From the NCBI RefSeq assembly GCF_011301715.1, contig NZ_CP049870.1:1860001-1924000 (forward strand): a DNA stretch of 64,000 nt, written 5' to 3'. Positions within the stretch are counted from its first letter, which is position 1; each line of letters begins with the position of its first letter. The stretch comes from Sphingomonas sp. HDW15A. Lineage in GTDB: Bacteria > Pseudomonadota > Alphaproteobacteria > Sphingomonadales > Sphingomonadaceae. This document shows, piece after piece, positions 49,419 to 57,327 of the stretch. A program made the translations under genes and the position numbers. The notes under the pieces are model-generated. The model made no database searches. It saw only the letters and a list, made by a program, of their open reading frames with translations, and was not told the DNA's origin.

Positions 49419-49595
49419 TCAGCCAGCTCGGCTCGGTTTCGTGACCATCCGGCGCAGCATGTCCTTGGCTTTAAGCTTGAGCTTCTTCAGGCGCATCAGC
49501 TTGAACACATCTGGAGCGCGGTGTCGCTGCTCACGACGGATCAGTTCGTCGATCCGCTGGTGGCGAAGCATGATTCGAAACATTCGGCGTGACAT
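49419..49595 (-). CDS. DUF465 (YdcH-like) small protein
   Basis: A 58-residue, very basic helical protein: MSRRMFRIMLRHQRIDELI, REQRHRAPDVFKLMRLKKLK and a basic tail MLRRMVTKPSRAG. The RxxRAPDxFKLMRLKKLKL pattern is that of DUF465/YdcH, whose function is unknown. The ATG at 49595 has AGAGGAG seven bases ahead; the open frame upstream has no family sequence. Confidence 0.82.
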   Translation of the reverse strand: MSRRMFRIMLRHQRIDELIRREQRHRAPDVFKLMRLKKLKLKAKDMLRRMVTKPSRAG

Positions 49596-49890
49596 TGTCG
49601 TCTCCTCTTCAAAAGCCGTTGCTTTCGATCGGAGATCCGGTGGCCCGAGGGGGTGGGAGGGCATCGAAGCGCACCGGATTATCCGATGCGGTCCGACATC
49701 ACGCCAGTTACGACTGGCGCCAGAGGGGCCCGGTCCGCGCTGACTAAATGAACGCAGAGAGGATCATTTTCAAGTGGTCCTTGAAAACCCATCTCCCGCG
49801 ATGCGTGTCCCCATCGCCACAGCCCCCTCTACGCGCCCGATTTTTTTCACCGCCGGTTAATTTTTCGCTTGTGCCCGGACTCGGTTTTAA

Positions 49891-49906
49891 ACACTATATG
49901 TAGCGT
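49891..49906 (+). promoter_or_regulatory. NrdR box 1
   Basis: ACACTATATGTAGCGT matches the NrdR consensus acaCwAtATaTwGtgt at 14 of 16 positions. NrdR is the ATP/dATP-sensing repressor of ribonucleotide reductase genes. The box lies 212 bp before the nrdA start and probably overlaps the -10 region. Confidence 0.75.
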
Positions 49907-49921
49907 CTCAACGGGGGTTGC

Positions 49922-49937
49922 GCTCAATCTATTGTGA
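49922..49937 (+). promoter_or_regulatory. NrdR box 2
   Basis: GCTCAATCTATTGTGA fits the NrdR consensus at about 12 of 16 positions, with the TATTGTG half strong. It begins exactly 31 bp after box 1, which is the characteristic three-helical-turn spacing of paired NrdR sites. The spacing makes this weaker box believable. Confidence 0.65.
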
Positions 49938-49943
49938 TTGGGG

Positions 49944-49963
49944 CCGAAGATACCTATCTTCGG
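49944..49963 (+). repeat. Perfect stem-loop in the nrdA leader
   Basis: CCGAAGAT (49944-49951), loop ACCT, then ATCTTCGG (49956-49963): an eight-pair perfect hairpin six bases after NrdR box 2. No T run follows, so it is not a simple terminator. A second possible stem (GTCCC at 49979-49983 with GGGAC at 49995-49999) lies just downstream. Confidence 0.6.
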
Positions 49964-50117
49964 CAAGCGGCTTCGTGCGTCCCTGTGGATATCGGGGACA
50001 CGGGCCAGAAAGACCCCGCGGCGAGATGTTTTTAGGGTAGGTTCGCTGCTTCGGCGCCGAGTCGAACGTTTAGCGAACAAGTGGCCGCGAAGGCTGCGAC
50101 TGTGATGGGGTGAGGAC

Positions 50118-51994
50118 ATGGATTTTTCGACGGGCAATGACGTTCCGACCGGCGACGTGACGGCCACCCAGGCCAAGCGCACCAGTAAGACCGTCGACGC
50201 GCGCGCATTCGATGTCGTCACGGACGAATCGCGCGATTCGCTGCTGACCGAATTCGGCAAGGAGACGCTTAAGGACCGCTACCTGCTGCCGGGCGAGAAT
50301 TACCAGGACCTGTTCGCCCGGGTCGCCTCGGCCTATGCCGACGACGCTGACCACGCGCAGCGCATCTACGACTATATTTCGAAGCTATGGTTCATGCCGG
50401 CAACCCCCGTCCTTTCGAACGGCGGCACCGGCCGCGGCCTGCCGATCAGCTGCTATCTCAATAGCGTCGACGACAGCCTGGAAGGCATCGTCGGCACGTG
50501 GAACGAGAATGTCTGGCTCGCCTCGCGCGGCGGCGGCATCGGCACCTATTGGGGCGCGGTGCGTGGCATCGGCGAACCGGTCGGCCTCAACGGCAAGACC
50601 AGCGGCATCATCCCGTTCGTCCGCGTGATGGACAGCCTGACACTCGCTATTTCGCAAGGCTCGCTGCGCCGCGGCTCGGCCGCCTGCTACCTCGACATCA
50701 ACCACCCGGAGATCGAGGAATTCCTTGAGATCCGCAAACCTTCGGGTGACTTCAACCGCAAGGCGCTGAACCTCCACCACGGCGTGCTTATCACCGACGA
50801 ATTCATGGAAGCGGTCCGCGACGGCATCGATTTCACGCTTCGTAGCCCGCGCGACGGGTCCGAGCGCGGAAGCGTCAACGCCCGCGCCCTGTTCCAGAAG
50901 CTGGTCGAGACCCGGCTCGCTACTGGCGAGCCATACATCGTCTTCTCAGACACCGTGAACCGGAACATGCCCAAGCATCACCGCGACCTGGGCCTCAAGG
51001 TGTCGACCTCCAATCTCTGCTCGGAGATCACGCTTCCGACCGGCAAGGACCATCTCGGCGCCGATCGCACCGCCGTCTGCTGCCTCTCCTCTCTCAACCT
51101 CGAAACCTGGGACCAATGGAATGGCGACAGGATGTTCATCGAGGACGTCATGCGCTTCCTCGACAATGTCCTAAGCGACTATATCGCCCGCGCTCCGGAC
51201 GAGATGGCCCGCGCCAAGTACAGCGCCGAGCGCGAGCGTTCGGTCGGCCTTGGCGTGATGGGCTTCCACTCTTTCCTCCAGGCGCGCGGCCTGCCGTTCG
51301 AAGGCGCGATGGCCAAGTCGTGGAACCTCAAGATCTTCAAGCACATCCGCGCCCAGGTCGACGAGGCGTCGATGATGCTCGCGCAGGAACGCGGCCCCTG
51401 CCCAGACGCTGCCGACATGGGGGTGATGGAGCGGTTCAGCTGCAAGATGGCGATCGCTCCGACCGCGTCCATCTCGATCATCACCGGCGGTACCAGCGCC
51501 TGCATCGAACCGATCCCGGCCAATATCTACACACACAAGACGCTGTCGGGCAGCTTCTCGATCAAGAATCCCTATCTCGAGAAATTGCTGACCGAGAAGG
51601 CCAAGAACAGCGACGCGACGTGGAACTCGATCCTCGAGCGGGCGGCTCGGTCCAGCACCTCGACTTCCTCACGCCAGAGGAAAAGGACGTCTACAAGACC
51701 AGCTTCGAGATCGACCAGCGCTGGCTGATCGAGCTCGCCGCCGACCGCACGCCCTACATCGACCAGGCGACCTCGCTGAACCTGTTCATACCTGCCGACG
51801 TCGACAAGTGGGACTTGCTGATGCTTCACTTCCGCGCGTGGGAGCTTGGCATTAAGTCCCTCTATTATCTTCGTTCCAAGTCGGTCCAGCGCGCCGGATT
51901 CGCCGGCGGGGTCGAGGCGGACAACACGCCCGAGCTCAAGGAAATCCAGCTCGCCGCGACCACCGACTATGACGAGTGCCTCGCATGCCAATGA
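50118..51994 (+). CDS. nrdA: Ribonucleoside-diphosphate reductase alpha subunit, class I (frameshifted by one missing base)
   Basis: The catalytic subunit that makes deoxyribonucleotides, about 625 residues when repaired. The first frame has ISCYLNSVDDS, STSNLCSEITLP (thiyl-radical Cys), AVCCLSSLNL and IAPTASISIITGGTSACIEP. It then goes out of phase at GGG 51640-51642. The second frame resumes GGSVQHLDFLTPEEKDVYKT and contains the radical-transfer Tyr pair in SLYYLRSKS and the C-terminal redox pair in DECLACQ. One added G restores all of this in a single protein. The ATG at 50118 has GGTGAGG ahead of it. NrdR boxes lie upstream, and six small membrane ORFs separate it from nrdB. Confidence 0.95.
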
Positions 51995-52080
51995 CTTTGG
52001 CAGCCGCTCTCGTCGTCGCCCTGCTGGTGATCGTCATCGCGGGCGCCTCGCTCAAGCGCAAGCGTGGGCGGAAAGACTGA
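51985..52080 (+). CDS. nrd-operon mini-ORF 1: 31-aa single-span membrane peptide
   Basis: Starts inside the end of nrdA (ATG ten bases before the end of the nrdA stop). It consists of almost one hydrophobic helix (TLAAALVVALLVIVIAG) followed by a strongly basic tail ASLKRKRGRKD, so N-out or N-in with a cytoplasmic basic end. No family is recognised. It is followed one base later by the next mini-ORF. Expression is inferred from the tight packing. Confidence 0.6.
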   Translation: MPMTLAAALVVALLVIVIAGASLKRKRGRKD

Positions 52081-52081
52081 G

Positions 52082-52168
52082 ATGAGCACCATCATCGCCC
52101 TTATCGTGATCTCCGCCATCCTCGGCGCGGCTTTCCTTGCGCCGGGCGGACGCGGCTCGGAACATTAG
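52082..52168 (+). CDS. nrd-operon mini-ORF 2: 28-aa single-span membrane peptide
   Basis: The ATG follows the previous TGA after one base. The peptide is a single hydrophobic helix (STIIALIVISAILGAAFLAP) with the polar end GGRGSEH. Four bases separate it from mini-ORF 3. The small size makes chance possible, but the start fits the coupled series. Confidence 0.5.
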   Translation: MSTIIALIVISAILGAAFLAPGGRGSEH

Positions 52169-52172
52169 GGCA

Positions 52173-52361
52173 ATGACCTACGCCAACCTCATCATGCTCG
52201 GCCTCGGCCTGGTCGCCTTCGCGATCGGCGTGACATTGCTCGTCCGCCCCGCCGCGACCCCGCAGGGCGCCTATGTCCGGCGGATTTCGGGCGCAATGAT
52301 CCTTGCGCTCGGCATCGCCCTGTCGATCTTTGCGTTCGGGCTGAAAGGCGTCGGCCGATGA
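52173..52361 (+). CDS. nrd-operon mini-ORF 3: 62-aa two-span membrane protein
   Basis: Two hydrophobic helices (ANLIMLGLGLVAFAIGVTLL and GAMILALGIALSIFAFGL) joined by a short polar loop RPAATPQGAYVRRIS. The ATG at 52173 is preferred over the open extension to 52137, which overlaps mini-ORF 2. Its stop overlaps the next start (ATGA). No named family is recognised. Confidence 0.65.
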   Translation: MTYANLIMLGLGLVAFAIGVTLLVRPAATPQGAYVRRISGAMILALGIALSIFAFGLKGVGR

Positions 52362-52570
52362 CCGTCAACGAGAGCCTGGCGCTGGCCATTGGCCTCGGTG
52401 CGATTGCCGCCGGGGGAATGCTGATCTTCCGCCGCCGCCGCGAGGGCAATTCGCGCGGCAGCCAGGGCGGGGTCATCCTGCTGCTGATCGGCGCGATGGC
52501 GGTGGTCTATGGCCTCGGCCTCACCAAATACCGCCCCTCCCCGTCGGAGCTGGAGGCGATGCACCGATGA
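52358..52570 (+). CDS. nrd-operon mini-ORF 4: 70-aa two-span membrane protein
   Basis: Two hydrophobic helices (LALAIGLGAIAAGGMLIF and GGVILLLIGAMAVVYGLGL) flank a basic cytoplasmic loop RRRREGNSRGSQ, with the tail KYRPSPSELEAMHR. It resembles mini-ORF 3 in size and two-helix plan, perhaps an old duplication. The ATG overlaps the previous stop and the TGA overlaps the next start (ATGA at both ends). Confidence 0.65.
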   Translation: MTVNESLALAIGLGAIAAGGMLIFRRRREGNSRGSQGGVILLLIGAMAVVYGLGLTKYRPSPSELEAMHR

Positions 52571-52887
52571 GCCGCCGCGCCCTCACCCTCCTTCCGCTGC
52601 TCCTTCTCGCCGCCTGCTCGGCGCAGCAGCAGGCGGACGCGGTCGCGCCTTCCGCGCCAGGCTTCCTGCTCGGCCTGTGGCACGGCTTCATCTTCCCGGT
52701 CGCCTGGGTCGTCTCGCTCTTCGTGGACAAGGTCGCCGTCTACGCTGTCCCCAACAACGGCGGTTGGTATGATTTCGGCTATTTCCTCGGGATTGTCGTG
52801 TTCGGGGTCGGCGCCCGCAAGACGCATGTCGTCTACAAGGACCGGGTCATCGATGTCCGCGCCAAGCGGGTGGAGGATATAGGCTGA
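52567..52887 (+). CDS. nrd-operon mini-ORF 5: 106-aa small lipoprotein with GLWHG/NNGGWYDFG motifs
   Basis: A lipoprotein signal with Cys at residue 18 (ALTLLPLLLLAACSAQ) is followed by GFLLGLWHGFIFPVAWVVSL and NNGGWYDFGYFLGIVVFG, then a charged tail. The GLWHG and NxGGWYDFGxxLG blocks recur in a widespread family of small, unnamed lipoproteins, so this one is the best-supported gene of the six. Its TGA overlaps the start of mini-ORF 6 (TGATG). Confidence 0.75.
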   Translation: MSRRALTLLPLLLLAACSAQQQADAVAPSAPGFLLGLWHGFIFPVAWVVSLFVDKVAVYAVPNNGGWYDFGYFLGIVVFGVGARKTHVVYKDRVIDVRAKRVEDIG

Positions 52888-53018
52888 TGACCACGACGCA
52901 GATCGTCCTCGTCGTCGCGCTTGTCGCGGTGCTCGCCATCCTCCTCATTGCTCGCGGCTCCGGCCCAAGCGTCACCCATATCGAAACCCGCAAAGACCAA
53001 GATTCAGGAGACCGTTAA
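52887..53018 (+). CDS. nrd-operon mini-ORF 6: 43-aa single-span membrane peptide
   Basis: One hydrophobic helix (QIVLVVALVAVLAILLIA) and a polar tail RGSGPSVTHIETRKDQDSGD. The TAA is directly followed by the nrdB ATG with no gap. The tail also contains the probable nrdB ribosome-binding site (CAGGAG), so translation of this ORF and nrdB should be linked. Confidence 0.6.
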   Translation: MTTTQIVLVVALVAVLAILLIARGSGPSVTHIETRKDQDSGDR

Positions 53019-54083
53019 ATGCCCCTCCTTCAAGCGTCCCGTCAGTACAAGCCGTTCGAATACCCGTGGGCGTTCGAATATTGGAAGCGCCAGCAGCAGA
53101 TCCACTGGATGCCAGAGGAAGTGCCGCTCGGCGAGGATTGTCGCGACTGGGCGCAGAAGCTGACCGATCACGAGCGCAACCTGCTCACCCAGATCTTCCG
53201 CTTCTTCACACAGGCCGACGTCGAGGTGCAGGATTGCTACCACGACAAGTATGGCCGCGTGTTCAAGCCGACCGAGGTGAAGATGATGCTCACCGCCTTC
53301 TCCAACATGGAGACGGTGCACATTGCCGCCTACAGCCACCTGCTCGACACCATCGGCATGCCCGAAAGCGAGTATAGCGCCTTCCTCCAGTACAAGGAGA
53401 TGAAGGACAAGCACGACTATCTCTCCACCTTCGGCGTCGACACCGACGAGGATATCGCCAAGACGCTCGCCATGTTCGGCGGCTTCACCGAGGGGCTGCA
53501 GCTGTTCGCCAGCTTCGCGATGCTGATGAACTTCCCGCGCTTCAACAAGATGAAGGGCATGGGCCAGATCGTCAGCTGGTCGGTGCGCGACGAGAGCCTC
53601 CACTGCGAGGGCATCATCAAGCTGTTCCACGCCTTCGTGAAGGAGCGCGACTGCCTCACCAAGCAGGTCAAGGACGAGATCATCGACACCTGCCAGAAGA
53701 CGGTGCGGCTGGAAGACGCCTTCATCGACCTGGCGTTCGAGATGGGCCCGGTCGAGGGCATGACCCCCAAGGCGATCAAGAAGTATATCCGCTACATCGC
53801 CGACTGGCGCCTGGGCCAGCTAGGCTTCCAGCCGATCTACATGGTCGACGAGCACCCGCTGCCGTGGCTTGCGCCGATGCTCAACGGGGTTGAGCACGCC
53901 AACTTCTTCGAGACCCGCGCGACCGAATATTCCAAGGCCGCGACCAAGGGCAATTGGAATGAGGTGTGGGACAATTTCGACCGCCGCCAGAAGGCCAAAG
54001 CCGCGAATGATGCGCCTGCTGAGGAGGAAGCGTTGGGCGAGGTGGATATGTTCGGGCAGACAAGCGGAGTCGCGGCGGAGTAA
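53019..54083 (+). CDS. nrdB: Ribonucleoside-diphosphate reductase beta subunit, class I
   Basis: The di-iron subunit, 354 residues. The metal ligands and radical site are visible in NMETVHIAAYSHLLD: Glu 98, His 101 and Tyr 105, with the E-x2-H-x3-Y spacing of E. coli NrdB (115/118/122), so a tyrosyl radical is expected. A second set is in the FGGFTEGLQLFASFAM and WSVRDESLHCEGI region. It starts immediately after mini-ORF 6. The C-terminus ends with an acidic tail EEEALGEVDMFGQ typical of the alpha-binding end. Confidence 0.96.
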   Translation: MPLLQASRQYKPFEYPWAFEYWKRQQQIHWMPEEVPLGEDCRDWAQKLTDHERNLLTQIFRFFTQADVEVQDCYHDKYGRVFKPTEVKMMLTAFSNMETVHIAAYSHLLDTIGMPESEYSAFLQYKEMKDKHDYLSTFGVDTDEDIAKTLAMFGGFTEGLQLFASFAMLMNFPRFNKMKGMGQIVSWSVRDESLHCEGIIKLFHAFVKERDCLTKQVKDEIIDTCQKTVRLEDAFIDLAFEMGPVEGMTPKAIKKYIRYIADWRLGQLGFQPIYMVDEHPLPWLAPMLNGVEHANFFETRATEYSKAATKGNWNEVWDNFDRRQKAKAANDAPAEEEALGEVDMFGQTSGVAAE

Positions 54084-54115
54084 GAGCGCGATGAAATCGC
54101 CATGATTTCCAGGCG

Positions 54116-54703
54116 CTAATGCGTCCAATCTAGCTTTAGAGTTTCGAAGTGCCAGTGGAGTTGCTCCGGGGTAGCGCCGGGCACGTCGTTGACCCGCCGC
54201 AGCATAGCCTCCCCTTCGATCCGGACCGGTCGCCCGTCCATGTCGTTCGCGGTGATGATGATCGGCGCGCTGTAGTAGGTCGATCCCGCCGCACCCTCCA
54301 TCGTTCCGGCCGGCACCGCGACGCTGATCTTGCCGAGGTCCGCGAATATCTTCGCGAACACGACCTGGCTCCATCTCGCCTTGTCGGCCGGGCTCAACAG
54401 CGCCCACGCCTGATTGAATTCCTTCAGCTCTATCGCCCGCGCGAAGGACAGCAGCACGTTGCGCGCGCTTTTCTCCCCGCGCTCCGCTTCTGGGGTCAGA
54501 TTGGGCGGCGCCAAGTCCGGTCCCGCGGTATCGGCGGGCTCGGCAGTCGGCGAAGCGGGCACGGCGCTCCGGTTGAGATCAACATGCGCTTCCGCCGTTG
54601 GCTCCGAGCTCGAAAGGTTGCGGTTGGTGGCGGGCTGCTCGGGCTCGCATGCGCACAGCAACGGGATCGGGATCAGGGCGGCGCAGAATATTGGTCGAGG
54701 CAT
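54116..54703 (-). CDS. Hypothetical lipoprotein
   Basis: A 195-residue predicted lipoprotein (AALIPIPLLCACEPEQ). A Ser/Pro/Ala-rich low-complexity region covers about residues 25-80, then a compact domain with LLSFARAIELKEFNQAWALL and a beta-rich end TYYSAPIIITANDMDG. The domain has some look of an NTF2-like or DUF4440 fold, but I do not recognise a family. It converges with nrdB. Confidence 0.65.
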   Translation of the reverse strand: MPRPIFCAALIPIPLLCACEPEQPATNRNLSSSEPTAEAHVDLNRSAVPASPTAEPADTAGPDLAPPNLTPEAERGEKSARNVLLSFARAIELKEFNQAWALLSPADKARWSQVVFAKIFADLGKISVAVPAGTMEGAAGSTYYSAPIIITANDMDGRPVRIEGEAMLRRVNDVPGATPEQLHWHFETLKLDWTH

Positions 54704-54747
54704 TCCGTCCAGAACGGGGCAAGCTCGCCGCGCGTTCCGCGGTTGTC

Positions 54748-55088
54748 TTAGGCTCCTTTGGATTGATCGACGGATTCTGGAACGGCTTGGCGCGCCAGCG
54801 CAGTCCTCATTTCCCGCCTCGTATCCGGCGAATGCGTACCGAGGTGTCGATTACAGCCGACATGGCAGAGTCGAATGTTCTGCCAGTGGCTAGTGCCGCC
54901 TGACGACTTAGCTTGCAGTGTTCAATCGTTGCCCTACGACGAGTTGCGAGTAGACTGAAGCTCATTTTCGATCCACATCGCCAACATCCAGCACCGTAAG
55001 CCTTCCGGAGGGCTTCGAGGCGTCTCCGGGACTTCTCACGCTTGAATATCCACGGATTGAGATACTTGGCGATGAACTTCTTTCCCAT
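54748..55088 (-). CDS. Small CxxC…CHxxC zinc-ribbon/HNH-like protein (frameshifted by one missing base)
   Basis: The first frame gives MGKKFIAKYLNPWIFKREKS and CWRCGSKMSF and runs on to 54807 without family sequence. In another frame, NIRLCHVGCNRHLGTHSP follows, ending at a TAA at 54748. The 57328-57657 gene is a clear paralog with the same two cysteine blocks in one frame (CARCRRPMRF and FRLCHPRCNP). One added G near 54895-54900 joins the two halves into about 113 residues, close to the paralog's length. The four Cys/His blocks suggest a zinc site as in HNH or zinc-ribbon proteins; function unknown. Confidence 0.6.
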
Positions 55089-55124
55089 GCCTAGACTGTA
55101 AGGTACCTCGGCCGGGGCGCGGCT

Positions 55125-55970
55125 CTACGCGGATGCGGGCGCTTGCGTCGCAAGCGCACTCGTCCGCTCGGCGCCGCCGGCGCGCCAGCCGAGCCAGCTG
55201 GCGGCCGCGCCCATCGCGATCCCGCTCGCCACCATTGCCCAACTCGGCACGTTGCCAAGTCCGCGAAGCGCCGACTGAAGCAAGCCGATGTCACCTGTCG
55301 TGGCCATCACCAGCATCTGCAGCGCGACAAACATGGCGGTCACCAGGAACGGCTTGGCCCTTGGCCCAAAGCGCAAGTAAACGACCAGACAGAAAGCGAC
55401 GGCCAGTGCGTCCGAAAACAGAATCGAAGGCAGGATCTTGTCGAAATCCGCCGGTCCGCGCACCGCGAAGGCTGGAACGCCGGCGATGTCCAGCAACCGG
55501 CTGAACGGGCTTTCGAACAGGATGATCGGCGTGCCCAGCATATAGCCGGCATGGCTCCACACGCTGCGCCGGTGCTTCAATGCCCTGTAATATAGGGTGA
55601 GATAGGCCGCCACGGCCACCAGCAGTCCGGTCAGGAAAGCCGGGCCGAGCATCATCGTCACCGGATTCTCGGCCGAATCCCCGCGCAGGAAATTCTTGGC
55701 GGTTACGTCGATGATCCCCATCAACCCGCCGATCAGCACCGGAAACAGGAACAGGCTTGCCGTCCCGACCGTCCGGTGCAGCGGCAATTGCTTCTTCTGC
55801 ACCGCCCAACTCTGGAACAAGACCATCAGCACCCACAGGCTGCTGATCGCGCCGTGTAGGTGAAACTGCCAACGCGACGTATCAAGGATCGACCAGTAAC
55901 TCGGCCAGAAACCGGCCAGGATGACCGCGATGACCCCCGCGACCCAGTAAGGCGCGCTGCGATATGGCAT
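55125..55970 (-). CDS. Hypothetical multi-span membrane protein
   Basis: A 281-residue inner-membrane protein with about seven hydrophobic helices, e.g. YWVAGVIAVILAGFWPSYW, GAISSLWVLMVLFQSW and LFLFPVLIGGLMGII. Polar motifs include FHLHG and QLPLHRTVG, with His residues near the membrane face, and KHRRSVWSHAGYMLGTPIIL. I do not recognise a family; the His pattern would fit a haem or metal site, but that is a guess. Confidence 0.65.
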   Translation of the reverse strand: MPYRSAPYWVAGVIAVILAGFWPSYWSILDTSRWQFHLHGAISSLWVLMVLFQSWAVQKKQLPLHRTVGTASLFLFPVLIGGLMGIIDVTAKNFLRGDSAENPVTMMLGPAFLTGLLVAVAAYLTLYYRALKHRRSVWSHAGYMLGTPIILFESPFSRLLDIAGVPAFAVRGPADFDKILPSILFSDALAVAFCLVVYLRFGPRAKPFLVTAMFVALQMLVMATTGDIGLLQSALRGLGNVPSWAMVASGIAMGAAASWLGWRAGGAERTSALATQAPASA

Positions 55971-56041
55971 GGAGAAGCCCCCTCTTCCTTTGCTCAGCTA
56001 TACCAGCCACGATGGTCCGTTGCGAGGCCGACGCCCTGCGG

Positions 56042-56530
56042 TCACTCTTCATCCGTGTCCTTGGGGTCGGTCGGCGGGCGCACGCAGGCGTCGAGCTCGG
56101 CCTTGGACGGGGTCTTGGCCAGGTTCGCGTTGAAAATCGGCTTGCCCTCGCTCCAGATTTGGACGGAGGTTGCCCCGCCAATCATGGCGCGCAGCTCCGG
56201 CCCCATGTAGAAAGCCAGCGAGCCGGGCGAGTCCTTGTCGTCGGGGGACGCCCAGCCCTTGGCCGGTAGCCGCCGTTTCGGGTCGCCCGTCGATACTTCG
56301 ATGGGGATGTCGATGGCCCAGCCGCGCCCGTCGAACGCATGGTCGACAAGGTCGAGGATCGGGTCCTCGTCACCCTGGCCGATGCCGCCCCGAATCCACT
56401 TTTCCGACTTGTTGTGCATGGTCCAGTGGCAGCCGACATCCCCATCCACCTCGAACGGCACAAGCGGCCGAGCTTCGGGAAAAGGCGTCGCAAGCATAAC
56501 CGCCGCCGCAATCATGTTCGCGCTGATCAT
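56042..56530 (-). CDS. Hypothetical exported protein
   Basis: A 162-residue protein with a likely signal peptide (MISANMIAAAVMLATPF). The rest is beta-rich (GDVGCHWTMHNKSEKWIRGG, YMGPELRAMIGGATSVQIWS) and ends with an acidic Cys-containing tail. I do not recognise a family. It stands alone between two unrelated genes on the same strand. Confidence 0.55.
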   Translation of the reverse strand: MISANMIAAAVMLATPFPEARPLVPFEVDGDVGCHWTMHNKSEKWIRGGIGQGDEDPILDLVDHAFDGRGWAIDIPIEVSTGDPKRRLPAKGWASPDDKDSPGSLAFYMGPELRAMIGGATSVQIWSEGKPIFNANLAKTPSKAELDACVRPPTDPKDTDEE

Positions 56531-56620
56531 TGGGGCCCCCCGCTGTTTTGCGCGCAGAATGTCGCCCGTGCCGAAGGCCGAGTCCAGAAGTTTAACCGAC
56601 GTTACAGGAACGGCGCTGCT

Positions 56621-56866
56621 TTAGAGGTGCGCCGTAACTTCCCTCGGCGACCATCCGGAGTAGCTTGCGAAGCCGGCCAGGATGACGACCAGTAGAAGGG
56701 CGGACAGCGCAATGCCGATCGCCACCGTCCGCCGGTCGCGCTCGTTGCGGTCCGGAATCAGCGTCTTCTTCTCGGGCGACGGCGGGTTGCGGCGGATCCG
56801 CGAACCCGGAACGCCGCTGGGCGTCAGATTGATGGACTGCTTCGTCGTTGCAAGCGGACTGGCCAT
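56621..56866 (-). CDS. Hypothetical small C-terminally anchored membrane protein
   Basis: An 81-residue protein: about 47 polar, basic residues (PGSRIRRNPPSPEKKTLIPD) and then one membrane segment AIGIALSALLLVVILAGFAS near the C-terminus. No family is recognised. Confidence 0.5.
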   Translation of the reverse strand: MASPLATTKQSINLTPSGVPGSRIRRNPPSPEKKTLIPDRNERDRRTVAIGIALSALLLVVILAGFASYSGWSPREVTAHL

Positions 56867-56990
56867 AGCCGACCGGACTAGCGAAGATGCGTTACCATCC
56901 GGTTAGGACGGCCATTCCTGCCCATTCGGGTATTCCCCAATGGCCAGCGCATCGCCCACCCAGCATGAAGCTGTCGAAGGAAGAACGACC

Positions 56991-57320
56991 ATGTCCGATC
57001 TTGCGAGTGCCGCGAAACCGCGCCTGCAATCCACCCTCGCCGAGCTCGAGGCCCGTCTGACCAACGTGGTGCACGATCTCGACGAGCCGGCGGACCGCGA
57101 TCTCGAAGAGCAGTCGATCGAAGTCGCGGACGATGAAGCGCTGGAGCATCAGGCCCATCTGATCTCGCGGGAGATCGCCTCGGTCAAAGGGGCTCTCGCC
57201 CGCATTGAGGGCGGCAGCTACGGAATTTGTGTGCGCTGCGGCGGCAAAATCGCGGCCGAGCGACTGGAGGCCCGGCCCGAGGCGGCGCTCTGCATCCATT
57301 GCGCGCGCTCGAACGGCTGA
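56991..57320 (+). CDS. TraR/DksA family zinc-finger regulator
   Basis: A 109-residue DksA-like protein that may bind RNA polymerase through its secondary channel. A coiled coil carries the tip-like DEPADRDLEEQ. The C4 zinc finger has CVRCGGKI and CIHCARSNG around residues 83-104. E. coli DksA has DxxDxA at the tip; here the last Ala is replaced by Asp, so its activity may differ. It is shorter than DksA (151 aa). The ATG at 56991 follows GGAAG and gives the expected start. Confidence 0.85.
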   Translation: MSDLASAAKPRLQSTLAELEARLTNVVHDLDEPADRDLEEQSIEVADDEALEHQAHLISREIASVKGALARIEGGSYGICVRCGGKIAAERLEARPEAALCIHCARSNG

Positions 57321-57327
57321 ATCGCGC

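Larger units (their letters stand above)
49596..50117. other. 522-bp intergenic region holding the nrd promoter, NrdR boxes and a long structured leader
   Basis: The half next to the DUF465 gene (about 49596-49840) holds nothing I can support beyond that gene's promoter. From about 49840 the base composition shifts to AT-rich (a TTTTTTT run, GGTTAATTTTTCG), then come two NrdR-like boxes (49891-49937), a perfect hairpin (49944-49963) and about 150 bases of leader before the nrdA start. A TTGTGC at 49869-49874 could be a -35 element with the -10 under the first box. Confidence 0.6.
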
